Source: Lineus longissimus (taxonomy: Eukaryota; Nemertea; Pilidiophora; Heteronemertea; Lineidae). Taken from it: 64,000 nucleotides of DNA. The notes beneath the pieces are model-generated. The model made no database searches. It saw nothing but the letters and a program-made list of their open reading frames with translations, and had not been told where the DNA came from. The position numbers and the translations under genes were made by a program. Where the stretch lies: assembly GCF_910592395.1 (NCBI RefSeq), contig NC_088316.1, positions 16,120,001 through 16,184,000 of the forward strand. The letters run 5' to 3'. Shown here in pieces: positions 45,936 through 58,300 of the stretch. Position 1 is the stretch's first letter. Each line of letters opens with the position of its first letter.

Positions 45936-48900
45936 TACTACAATCCGCATTCAAGGTTTCCGTTGCCCTATCATTTCCTCACCCAGGGAGGCAATAAACA
46001 GGCCAATCAGAGGTCTTAAAAGCATCTCTGATCTAATTAACCGATTCCAATCTTGGCGACAGATTCTACGAAAGCTTCTCGGTCTTTGAGGAGAGTCAGC
46101 ACCTGCTCCAAGAGAATCTAATTTACCCTCTCAGTGGAGGACCATTTAGGGTCAGGTCGATTTGCAGCTAAGCCATACTGACGCGGGAAATCTGGAGACA
46201 GTCATTGGTAATTTGATTCTGCACTTGAAGCCCTGTGATAATTGAAATATTTAGATTCGATTGGTCGAGAGGCTTTCCGGAAAACGCTTCATCTACAATG
46301 AAAACGATAGTGAAATGAGACTTTAAGACCACACCAATTTTTCCATACGAGGGGTTCCGGGCCAAACTGTAACGAATATACGTTTTCGCTGAATGCGATT
46401 CCGACTGTACCGGCCGACTGCGCGCTACGGCAGTGCTCTGTCATTTCACGCCACATTGCACCTAAACAATGCATACATCGCATGCGTTGTGACAAGCACG
46501 CGAAATCCGTCAAATTGTATTCAGTGAAAATCTACCCATAGTGCATGTAGTTTCACCAAGATAACATATCGCCAAAAAGAAAAAAGAGAAAAAACGGGGC
46601 AATTTCTTTTATGATGTGTCACCTGAAAAAAAACCCCACCCAATTAGCAAATATACTTTATATCACCTTGCGAAAAAAAGATAAAAATTCATTGTGCGAA
46701 GGCCGCAGACTGCCGTAAAGACCTCACTCATTGCTAATCGCGGCCTCTAATCTCCACAACAGATCAGAATGGTCCATCTATTTCTCCACAAGGTCCAGGT
46801 CATCATCAGTCGGCGGAAGCGAATCTAACATTCAAGGCAATTATCTCCGCGACGAGGTTCTCCGCGCAGACCAAGCTATAACGGACGTGATTTCGGTTCT
46901 TAGATCACTTCAACCCTGCCGTGTAGTTGTCCAGAAAATCCACTCCACTGGACACCGGATAAGCCTGCCATATAAGCACGCAGTCGATCTATCGTACTTT
47001 ACTATAGCCCTGTTAAACTTTGTTACGGACCATGCAGTATACACTAGAGCTGTGGTTGAGCTGTTGAAAAATATATTTAATGGTTTTTCTTATATGCAAG
47101 AATCTCCAGAACATGACGACATTAATATCCATCATATACTTATGTATGTTGACAAAGAACAAAGCTAATTGACTTTGAACAGTTAATATCATATTCTCAT
47201 TACATTTGAATGGCGGTTGTGGTGGATTATTTGACAGCGAAAATGATATTGTTCCAACAAGTATCACACAATGTAGAAATTGAAAATTCGTTCGATTTTG
47301 CTACATTAGTGTTTACACTATAAATATCATTTCCGATATCAGAACCCCGTAAATCCATAGCTAGTGTTTTTGATTCTGCTCTTGGGTTAAAGAAACGAAA
47401 TTGTTGACGCATTTGAATAAAGCTGGGCGCATCATATTATTACCCTTTTTAATCTATTTTCAATACAATCCAGGTTTGATATAATAAACACGAATTTGGC
47501 AAAAAAGACTATTACCATTGCCTGAGTTTCTCTCGAGCTAATATGTTGATTAATTCTTCATTCTTGTTTTCGCCTTGAGGCTTCCACGGGCTTCGAAGAC
47601 TTGTCAGATACTGGTATCGAACTGTCAGGATTTGAGGGATTATTTATACGATCTGTCTATATCATAAAATGCTTTGCGTACGCCAAAGATTTGCAGTATT
47701 CACTTTTAAGAGGTCAGTTTCGCATATTAGTTTATCCGTCACTGAATTATTGAATATCTACTATTTTATGCTTGTCATATGCTCCTTCAGAAAAGTGTTT
47801 TTTTAGCTTTTGAAAAATCTTTAACAAGGTTTTCGGCTAATGCAGGTTTTCGCTCAAATGAAAAAAAACACCACCTCATGGTTTTTGAGATTCCGATTCG
47901 CTGTAGTGAAAGGGATGCATGCATTTCTAAGCGTCCACGGATAGAGCATACGTGTATTGTGTTTTAAAAGCCACAGTCGTGTACTTGATAATATACTGTC
48001 TATTGATGACGAACAGCCCAGCCTGTGTTTGAGACACTGTATAGGGCCGAAACATTGAAAAAGAATCGACCACGGTTTTGAAATCAGAAGAGCAAAAAAA
48101 CACCGATGATACAATCTTAACCAATGCCATTCAAACTTCTCGCCTGATACGAAATCGTACGTATATAAGCTACTGTTGATCCTTTACCATTCTGCTTCAA
48201 ATGGCTCGTCCCTGTCGCCGCGGGATGAGTAGGCCCTACCGTTTACTATAAATTGCCAATGAACAAACCCGCCAATACTACTGCAATATTGTTAACGGAT
48301 ACGATATATTTTGGATATTTCGTGTCGGCTAGTTGATGATAACGATACGACAATAATGATTCAATGCCGCTGCTATCGTCACAGGCAAGCTTTATAGGCC
48401 AATATATCTCCTAGTTAGATTACAATCGCCCAAAAACAGAGACAGTTATGGGCTATCAAACAAAACTTCATGAACTTATCTATACAGGAAGTGATACGAG
48501 GTCGTTCACAGCAGTAATGGATGTCAATATGGCCGATTTTCACTCCTGCATGGGTAAAATGAAAAATGCTATCACTCAGGGGACCAGCAGGCATCATGAC
48601 GTCAGGTTTATGCGTGAAGGCCCTGGCCCACGTTAATAGAAAACACTTTTCTTTCTTAGTTATACTTCTCTTGTCTGATATATAACAAAGTTATAAAGTC
48701 AGCTAATTCTGCTGTTCATAATTCAAATTCAATAAGAGATTCTGCGACATTTAAAAAGCCCAATATATACCACTTAAGATCAATGCTGTGTGTTTGACAT
48801 TCTGTATTTTTATCCCTAATTACTCACAGAGAGGAAACCAAACAGTGCTTTAAGTGGTTGAGTATGTATTACAAGATCTCAGAATCACTACAGCATAAGA

Positions 48901-49639
48901 TACATAGATAATGAAATGAACCATCATCAATCAACGATACATTTTACTGACAACTACGCAGTTGGTCTGCCAACCCCATTGCGCATGAAATAAACTTCCG
49001 ACGCAAGGGATTCTCTCAGCAGAAGTGTGCTTATCGTGTGGCCGGCCGAATTAGATTACTGGTCCAAGAATAGCTACAAAAAGGACATTGAGGGGCTTCA
49101 ATTGGTTGTCTCCGAGGACTCAACATGTAGGGGTCTCTTCCATCTGAAAGTACAACGGAACTATTCACGCCTGTACGAAGAATACATTCAATGCTGTATC
49201 AAAGTACAGTCCCCTGAACAGTCAAGTGAAGATGACCAATTTGACCCTCGAGCTTCTGCCTACTGTCCCCTCCCAACGCCAAGGACAGAACGTTATGACC
49301 ACTGAATGGACAGCCATTGCCAGTCCTAAGTGAACATTTTCATGCCCATCAAGCACTGACTTCCGTATTCCACCCATACCTCGTTACGCAAACGACCGGC
49401 GCTTTATCAGATGAAAAAGCCACGCCAACTCGTCACATTGTTTCTATAAGACCCCAATGTATTTACTTTGGGAAAATTACAACTTTTTCTCTCCAAATCG
49501 ACGCACGAAATGCAGTCAACGTCATCAGAACGTACGCGAGAAGCGTTCCAATAGGTTCTTCAGCCAGGATATGAATTCCATTCAGTGTATTTGTTTCTTT
49601 AAGTTTCCATTGCCGTGCATGTTGTTTCTTTCTTTTCCG

Positions 49640-49735
49640 GGCAGGATGGCAGGTTGGCAGGACGGCAGGATGGCAGGATGGCAGGATGGCAGGATGGCAG
49701 GATGGCGGGATGGCAGGTTGGCAGGACGGCAGGAG
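49640..49735. repeat. 8-bp GGCAGGAT array, 12 units
   Basis: Twelve 8-bp units, mostly GGCAGGAT. The pair GGCAGGTT-GGCAGGAC appears both near the start and near the end, which suggests growth by duplicating blocks. Overlapping open frames on both strands (QDGRMAGW-type repeats) are by-products. Confidence 0.93.
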
Positions 49736-50556
49736 CGCAGTAATGTATGCAGCTGTGTCTTTATCAATTCTATTCATTGGGTAATTGTTACATTTGTCTG
49801 TACAAATTCATATATTTTATCAATATCGCCTGTCCCTGAAGCATTAGATTACTTCGCCTCGATCAATCTCCCTCTCTGGCAAACACTTGATTGGGAATAG
49901 CTGATAATAGCTTCGTTGAGATTTCTATCATGAAGAAAAAATAATATTTTCGTTCTACAATGGGGAATTGATTAATCTATTTCATGAAAGGATGAGGAGA
50001 TAGTTATTGTAAGTGGCTTGGAAATCGCATTCAGCGGCAGAACTATAGTTCAGAAGTCGGAGGGTGGGAGGTGCATCTTGTTTTTGATTTGAATAAAGGT
50101 TTGAAAACCGATGAGAATATATGAAAATTCCGTAAATTATGTAAAATCCTGAAATCCACCAAGCCACTATCAGCGATATCTCTAATGGTGGTGTAAAGTT
50201 TATTGCTTCGGAATGAGATCAGGTGAGCAACCTCGAGGGAATGTGATAACATTTAAACCGACGTCGCGCCAGGAATAAAGTGATTGGTTTATTCCCACAT
50301 TGTATTGGACCAATTCGTCTAACATCGTGAGAGTGTGACCGATTACATGTAGAACTTATGATAAGGAGCAAGTTAACACTTTCATGATGTATATATGTTG
50401 ATGATAAACATACCTATACAAGAATCCTACATTTCGGGAAAGAATCTGAAGAAACACCGCAACTCAATACAATTCCGAGCCTACACTATGTAATATCTTA
50501 TCATCTTTTCATTCCTTGCTGTAAACACGGTAAAAAATAACGAAGTTATTATCAGA

Positions 50557-51150
50557 CTTACTGATCCGCTAGAGAAAGATTTACTGATTTACTGATTTGC
50601 TAGAGAAAGATTTACTGATTTACTGATCTGCTAGAGAAAGATTTACTGATTTACTACATTGCTTGAGAAAGATTTACTGATTTGCTAGATAACGATTTAC
50701 TGATTTACTGATTTGCTAGAGAAAGATCTACTAATTTACTGATTTGCTAGAGAGAGATTTACTGATTTACTGATCTGCTAGAGAAAGATTTACTGATTTA
50801 CTGATCTGCTAGAGGAAGATTTACTGATTTGCTGATTTGCTAAAGAAAGATTTACTGATTTACTGATCTGCTAGAGAAAGATTTACTGATTTACTGATTT
50901 GCTAGAGAGAGATTTACTGATTTACTGATCTGCTAGAGAAAGATTTACTGATTTACTGATCTGCTAGAGGAAGATTTACTGATTTGCTGATTTGCTAAAG
51001 AAAGATTTACTGATTTGCTAGAGAAAGATCTACTGATTTACTGATTTGCTAGAGAGAGATTTACTGATTTACTGATCTGCTAGAGAAAGACTTACTGATT
51101 TACTGATCTGCTAGAGAAAGATTTACTGATTTACTGACTTGCTGGAGAAA
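50557..51150. repeat. Satellite-like array of GATTTACTGAT units
   Basis: About 590 bp built of blocks GATTTACTGATTTACTGA plus TCTGCTAGAGAAA or TTTGCTAGAGAAA. The main period is about 31 bp, with shorter variants of about 20-23 bp. A longer block (several units in fixed order, including GAGGAAGATTTACTGATTTG) is repeated within it, near 50810 and 50965, showing higher-order structure. No unique spacers. Confidence 0.92.
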
Positions 51151-51370
51151 GGCAATGCAGGAATTTCTCAATATTCTTTCAACAGCCAAATGTACTCGCG
51201 CAGTAATGACAACAACAACAACAGCTCAAAGAAGCGGTGATTGCTCCCGGGCAAAGTTTCGATATTGCTCCTCCACCTGATTCAGGAGATGTTAATCGAA
51301 ACGAAGCGTTTTCTGTTAGGGTTCGTCTCTCTGTATGAAGCGCTCAGGATACGTATCTTCATATCCTGGC

Positions 51371-51864
51371 GCTCAATACTGCAGGGGACTTGGAAGCTGC
51401 CGCTCCGACGCCACGTTTCTGTGGCAAATGTGTACATATCCGCCCTTGAACGATCTGTTTCCTACTTTTTCCTCCGAACTTGAAAAATGGAAAAAAACAC
51501 GTACCTGCATTATGAACCCTGCTTTCCAACACGTCATACCTTTGAATACAATGCTAAGCCTCTTACACTATCTCCTTGTTATCCTTGCATGATAGGCTCG
51601 TAATGAGTAATTTCATTTAAAGACATCTAGACATCAACTATTTTAAAAATCTTCCCGACAATCGCCTCCTATTCTCTATGATCAAATATTTACTAGAGAG
51701 ATGTAATAAAAGATGTTCTTTCGATATACCGGAACTTCAAACAAACAAAAGAGTATTTCTCCCAGGGAACGAAACAACAGCACAATACAACGAGGAGCGT
51801 CGATACCCCTCTCGCCTGTCGCTCTATACTGCAACAGACTTGGAAACTGCCGCTCCGACGCCAC
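51371..51864. repeat. Direct repeat pair of 44 bp, 450 bp apart
   Basis: Copies at 51371-51414 and 51821-51864 match at 39 of 44 positions and share CTGCCGCTCCGACGCCAC. Weaker similarity runs some 20-30 bp further upstream. Their nature is unknown; a fragment of a dispersed element is possible. Confidence 0.7.
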
Positions 51865-54800
51865 TGCATGGATGATTAGTCGCTGTTCGATATGTAGATG
51901 GTCTCGATTGTCATACTCCCAAACTCATTATACTTGTTAAACATCACACTTCAGGATTTTCGTTCCTAAAATACCATTCTATTAATGAATCTTTCCAAAA
52001 CTCTTACCATTAATCAATTTAGTAAGCCTGACAGTGTTAGGTCTTTCGAAAGTTTGTTCCGACACTGTAGAAACAAAGAACACCTGTGCAAGAAGAAGGT
52101 AGCATGATTCCAGACCGTTTCAATATAATTCAAGCTTTTTTCTACTCAGGTACATGACTGTGCGGTACCGACCTCATATCCTTCAAAACTGAAATATTCC
52201 AGTGAAGTATTATCAGATAGAGTGCGTCTGTCTATACCAGGATACTAGAGAGAGAAATACTCTAACATCCATTTTTTGTCAGTAAAAATTCCAGTGCGAT
52301 GAATAACTATGCCGATCTATCAGCTGAAAACACCACCTTCCACTCCTTTTGCTAAAACTAATATTGATGAAGTGCCGCAAATAAAAAGAAATAATGCCAT
52401 TCAATTATCCGTTATTTGCCTCTGAAAAATGAATGGTTTATTTAACAGCATTCATTTCGAATCGCTGGAAGTTTAACTTTTTAGTTGCGTCCTCAAGATC
52501 AACATTCACGATTGGATTGCTTATATTCAGACACCAAATTCAATTATCTTGGAAAGGAACTGTCGGAAACACGTTCTGTAGCTCAATAATGAGGGACATC
52601 GGAGTGCATACATGATGTGGCGGAGGACCACCAAAACATGGGTTGGTGATATTTCATTGGTACAAGACCGTGCCCTCTTCTCAAAAGGACAATTGATTGC
52701 ATTTCATATTCTGTAAACAAAAAGCTAAAATTTAACATCTCATTTAACATTTTGGAAGACATTGCATGAGTTTAAGCAGCAAGTAAAAAGTCTTGGTGAC
52801 GTCATTCTATTCACGTTCAGAATCCTAATAGCGCCGTTTCATCGTGGAGTCAAGCATGATATTGGTACAGCTTTCTGTTTTGTTCCGTAACATCGCTGCT
52901 GCACACGAATTTATTCGGAAGAAGAAATGCGAAAGAAAGACCAAAATTTCGTGTTACCACAGCAAAACCATCCGGTTGAAAACTCACCAAGACGCCCATT
53001 AGTTAGGGGAATATAGATTCCTATATACGGATCGTCTTTGAAGGGTCTGGTCAACAGTATGCTCTAACACACTGCTAATGAGAAGCTTGCAAACCTTGTC
53101 GTGACTAATCCTCCCCAAATAAAGGGCTAAATGAGAATATAACCCGGAGCTTGAATGCCTGCTCACGTGGGATTTCCTCTTCCTTTCGTGTTCACCATCA
53201 TCCAATTCCTACAAGGGAACTAGATCGCAGAGATAACAGTAATCACAATGTTATCACGTACCCTCCGCATGATGGGATTTCGACCCCCCCTTAGCTGTCG
53301 CTGTGAACACAGATAAACAGTGATCAGTATGAAAGACAATCTGGCCGAAAAAGGCAGGGACAGCTCAAGTATAGGTTATCATCGAAACAACAGATTTTAG
53401 CAGAGGACGTTGGTCGCAACTTGCGACAGTGTTAAAGGAGGGCTTTGGCGACTGAAATGCATAATGAGCTTGGAATGGAAGGCGTCTGCACTATACACTG
53501 GGCTGTTGGCCACAATCCAAGAGCACAACTGGCCCATTGAAATTTGCTCCGATCCGCTGTACAGGGAGGGATGATGGCCTTGTCGATATAAGATTACAAC
53601 ACTGTTTGCTATCGGCAACGAGCAGGCGGAACGGACCACCCTTTCCGCGTGAGTGCTAGCCTGTTGATATCGATAGCCAATGGGAGACAAATCCGGTCGA
53701 TTTCAGCAGGCGCCTCGATGACAAAAGTCCATTGATTTGGGCAGATGATGATATTCATCTTGATAACCTACAATCCAACACTGGGATGACCTCTGCCATG
53801 TCTATAGATCCCGGCACTCTAGCTGTGACTTGCATTGGTCCTCAGCGATACGAGTAACTGATAAACCCCTCAACCCGAACTTTACAAACTGAAGTACACG
53901 CTGATTTCAGACAGACGGCAATGAAGATCTCACCAAAACTGAATGTTACTGTTGGCCTATCTAAAATGTGCAAGTCATGTCCAAAACCACCACACAATAC
54001 TTGCGAAAATCATTATTAGTGTCACAATTGTCTGAAACTTTTTATACGCAACTGATGAAACAAAAGTGCATCGTCAGCATTTTTCGTGAAACATCTCCTG
54101 AAGGGGCTGTTTGCCGAGTGTATGATTATTTAAGACTTTGGAAAGAAGCCAAGCGTTGTCAGTTGAGAATGAAGGACAATATTAAAAAACTATGAATATA
54201 CCTATACGGGATTTAAATCTCAAGTTTTTTATTTCAAGTAGTGATCACGAAGTACGTCTGATGTTACAAAGACATTTTTAATGTATTCTTAAAAATCCTG
54301 CGTCTCATCTCTTGGCTTTGCATGCACGATGTCACTATTGTCATTTCGAATCTCAGAGAAATAACAAGGGTGACTTTCTAAAGCCTTCTCAAACCTTGAT
54401 TGACATGCTCAATAATAGAATGTCACGAAATGGATGAGACACTATAAATGTGACATGTCTGATACAGTACCAATGCAGTACGGATTATCGAGCCCGTCAA
54501 TTTCCCAGGCGAAGATCTTAAAAGATGATGTGTACTAGAAATGGAACTGACTCGCGGAAAAAGCGAGAAGTTTCTTCAGTGACATGGTATGATGAGTTAT
54601 ATATTTTTCCCGGTGGCCACGCGCTGTGCTGTGAAATGCCTCGAAGCAGCACCTTCTCAGATGATCCAATTTATCGAAGATACATTTCTCTGTGGCGTCC
54701 AGCAAAGTTGGGAAACTCAGGCACGGTTCCTTTAGAATCAACTAATGATGAAATCTGGTAGACACTGAATTGAATGAAAATTGGCATATCGCATTGGCAG

Positions 54801-55231
54801 GTCTAACATATTATTACCATTTCACTACAACTGCCGCGGAAACCAATTTCTTGTATTCGAGAGAAATCTGTTGAAAGTGTTTCTTAACAGATTAAGAAAT
54901 CTATGGACTATTGGCACGCTGAATAATGCAAATAAGTCAAGCTTGTTCTTCAAAATCAATTTATTCCGATGACATCCTACTGAGCCAGGGATGATTAATT
55001 GGAGCAAAATAGTCTATAGCAGCTCAAAATGTATTTGTTCTAAATTGTTCATTTGGAGATTTTTAAAAATGTTGAGCTTAAAGTGCAGCCTCAACTGCTT
55101 GGCGTGAACATTTCATATTCGTCATGTCTAGTGCGGCATCCTTGGACTCAGTCGTGCAATGATTCAGTCTAGCCACATTCTGGACAGCCATCGAACAGTT
55201 TGCTCGATACGAGTTCAACAAAGCCGTGTAA

Positions 55232-55237
55232 TTTATT
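55232..55237 (-). terminator. Candidate MATE polyadenylation signal
   Basis: AATAAA on the - strand about 130 nt past the MATE stop codon. Confidence 0.5.
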
Positions 55238-55368
55238 TGCCTGCATACCAGTATAATATGCATTGTGAAGTATATTATAATGAACTGGGCATGTGAGTTC
55301 GTGAGAGTAATTGTCATCAAATGTAATGTCACTGTAACAAATGACAGATCCTTCTTTTTTTGCATCCC

Positions 55369-58300
55369 TCATAACGAAGTTGAATTATTGCAAAACGGGA
55401 CGGAGAAATTTCCACCCATGATCACAGTGTCATTCACAATTGTCCCATTCACAGGCACATAAGGTAAGCAAAGTCTCGTCATATCTCGCGGGAACGAGAA
55501 ATACAAACGCGCGAATATTCCTAAACCAAGGACGAATAGTGCACAAAGTAGGAAAAGTGTTCGCCTGAAGATTACTTGTGATGCTGTCAGTATCTGTGGT
55601 ATCTCATCTCGAACTGAGATATCTGGCTGACTAGACACGTACTCTCCGCAGTAGAGTCTCTTCTGGCTAGATGATCTGAGTAGAGGTGCGGTGCCGAGAA
55701 TTGCTGGTGAGAAAAAAGCAGATAAGATTACAGACATGACAGACTTTCTCGTCCTAACCCATTCTCAAAATCGGGGAGGGGTATTTTTTTTCTTCTATTA
55801 TGTACCCTACCACTATTGATTCTGTTGAATTTTCACCCTTGGCATATCATCGAATAATTTGTTTCGTTTCACAATATTAAGGAGTCACTGGTTTCTTCAA
55901 CTTTTTAGTCTGTAGATCTGATATATATATGGGGAGGCACCAGAAAAAAATCCATATTTTAAAGAGAACATCTCATATATTGCGAATTTTAGGTGTTATT
56001 TTAATCTTTTAAAAAAACGGGTCAGAAAAATCCATCTTGCCCTCGAAAAGAGGTATATGTGATAAATGTCGTACATACCACGTTTTTCATCTGTCGATAC
56101 ATCTGTTTCGTCCAAACCATCAAGAACGCTTTGGTCGTTTTCTCTCACACTGAATCGACCCTTCTTCTTGGGGAAAACTCCCGCCCTTATCTGTGCCTAA
56201 AACAAAAAAACTCATCGAGAATTCTCGAATAATGTAAGGAACTGAAGTGATTTTCTCAAGTTACTCCTACCGTCCTTTTTCGACAAGTGGAACTCCATCC
56301 CTTGTGCTGGCATTCGGGAGGGGTAAGAGCTGAATGTTTTTGTCAAAACTTACCAGTTTGGCCTGTTTGTCCCAGTCAGTCCGATAAACTGATATGAAAT
56401 ACGCTATTCCTTCGCAAAACATCGCAATGGTCATACCCCACCAGAAACCTGCAAATATGAGGTTTCATCAGGTAAAATGGTTAGACGGAGAATATTACTT
56501 CGCCTCGAAACAAGACAGGTGTGCGTATACATGTACATGTAGGGCGTTGACAAAGGGTAGAGTAAAAAGCTACGAGACCAATAAGGCCAATCTCCGAGAC
56601 ATTCCATTATCTTCAAAATGACATCATTCGTTTTCTATATCTTTTTTCTAATTATTTCAAGAGGTCATCATTGATATTCTCTGTCGTTCTACTAGAATGT
56701 TTTTAAAAGTTTTTACCTACCAGCCGTTTTTAAGTCCGTCAGAAGCATCATGGATATCCCGGCAGGCAAGCCAATTAAATACATCCCAAAGAAGACAACT
56801 GAGGCAGCTGTTGTTTGCCGGCCACAACCGCGAAGTACTCCAGTCGAAACACCCTAAAACACAAATTTAGACTACGGCTATGTTTACGAAAGCACATGCA
56901 ATTTGATGCGTTATGCCAAATGATTGCACATTTTTTGTCTTTGCACGTACAAGCCAACAACATAAATCAGGAAATGACACGATTCATCAACACCTGATAA
57001 ATGCTAGTTTTAAAATATTACATTATTTACTAGAATATTAGGTTACGCCTCGATCTAATTCTCCATACACGTTCCACTCTTCTTACTCCATGTATTTGTA
57101 GTAAAAAACAGCATGTACATGTAAATAATAGTATGCGATGATATATACTTACAGCAGTACAGTCGAATATATGGTAGAGGGCAAGAATTGGCAATAGGTT
57201 ACCCGCTAGGTCAATCACTTTTCTAAAAAGGAAATTGTTCAATAAATAAATAAATAATAAGTAAATAATAAAAAGAAATCGAGATGATTTATAATCAAGA
57301 AAATTTACTTTCCACCCCAAACCACAGTTGTGTCAGTTCATGTGACCACTCTTGATCAAGTTGAAACATGCTGTTTGAAATTTAACATGAAATGTGTGTA
57401 CGGAATTCTTACCTGTCTTGCGAAAATGCCATTGGCAGAAATTGCCGGAGTGCGATCAGGAGTATGACAATGATGATGGCGACGGTCCAGGAGAGTGTGT
57501 ACCCCGCCACAACCGACCTGCTGGCCTGGATTGGCCTGTTCGCTCCTAAGAGATGTCCAACACGGATGTTACAACCCACACCAATTCCTATTGGAATCTG
57601 TAAAAAAGGTGATACTTATCAGAGACCGAATCGTACCGCACTTTCAAATGATAGAGGATGTGCACAGATCGCACGGGGATTCGGATTATTTTTGAAGAAT
57701 GAAGTTTCCGCCATGATCGAGGCTCTAGATGTCGCACAGAAGATGGAGATCTTGAAAGCGAAGCATGGGACGGTAACGGGAAAACAGTAAAGATCATTAC
57801 TTGTAGTTGTATTCCAGGTCAAGCTACGCCCGTTACTGTCTAGTACCATTTTATTCCATGTTACTGTGAAAACCCTTTCGAAGGACATATCCTACGCATG
57901 AGAGTATGTACATGTTGGACAACTGAAAGATATGTTCAGCAGTTTCCTTACCATGTAAGTAATGGATTCTAGTTGAAATATAATCGACTGGGCCGCAAGT
58001 TGGATTTCACCCAGCGTACCAGCAATCAAGGTCCCTGCCTCGAAAGCCCAGAACTGCAGCGATACCATTAGTAGTCCGGCAACGGCCAGCTTTAAGAAAG
58101 AGCCCCAATCTTGAAACAGCTCCCACGTCCAACCATCCCACGTATTTTTGTACACTTTACTGATAAGGATATAGGATAGTGTTCCTCCGGCGAGAGTCCA
58201 GAAGCCAAATACTTGCGAAAGAGCAGACCCGCTGCAAATACAACGAAAGAACAAACATTACACGAAGTAACGTTGTTTCAAGATGTTTTTCGTATTTCAA

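Larger units (their letters stand above)
42145..55231. other. Gene-poor spacer between the GPCR and MATE genes
   Basis: About 13 kb in which I find no exon with recognisable protein features. The longest open frames (46731-47168 + and 43719-44201 -) look like chance. The stretch holds a (GATT)n array at 45907-45935, an 8-bp array at 49640-49735, a satellite-like array at 50557-51150 and a 44-bp repeat pair at 51371 and 51821. Distal regulatory DNA for the GPCR or MATE gene may be present, but I see no specific site. Confidence 0.55.

Noticed and set aside
46731-47168. 145-codon + strand frame
   Set aside because: Some helical-looking stretches but no family recognised and no supporting splice sites or neighbours. 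It is the best of the spacer frames, so worth one database search.
49027-49305. 92-codon + strand frame
   Set aside because: Not recognised, and the length is within chance expectation.
49463-49900. Repeat-containing frames on both strands (QDGRMAGW and PSCHPAIL types)
   Set aside because: They are translations of the 8-bp GGCAGGAT array, not proteins.
50557-51150. CRISPR-like repeat spacing
   Set aside because: The units are contiguous variants of one another with no unique spacers, and the genome is eukaryotic.
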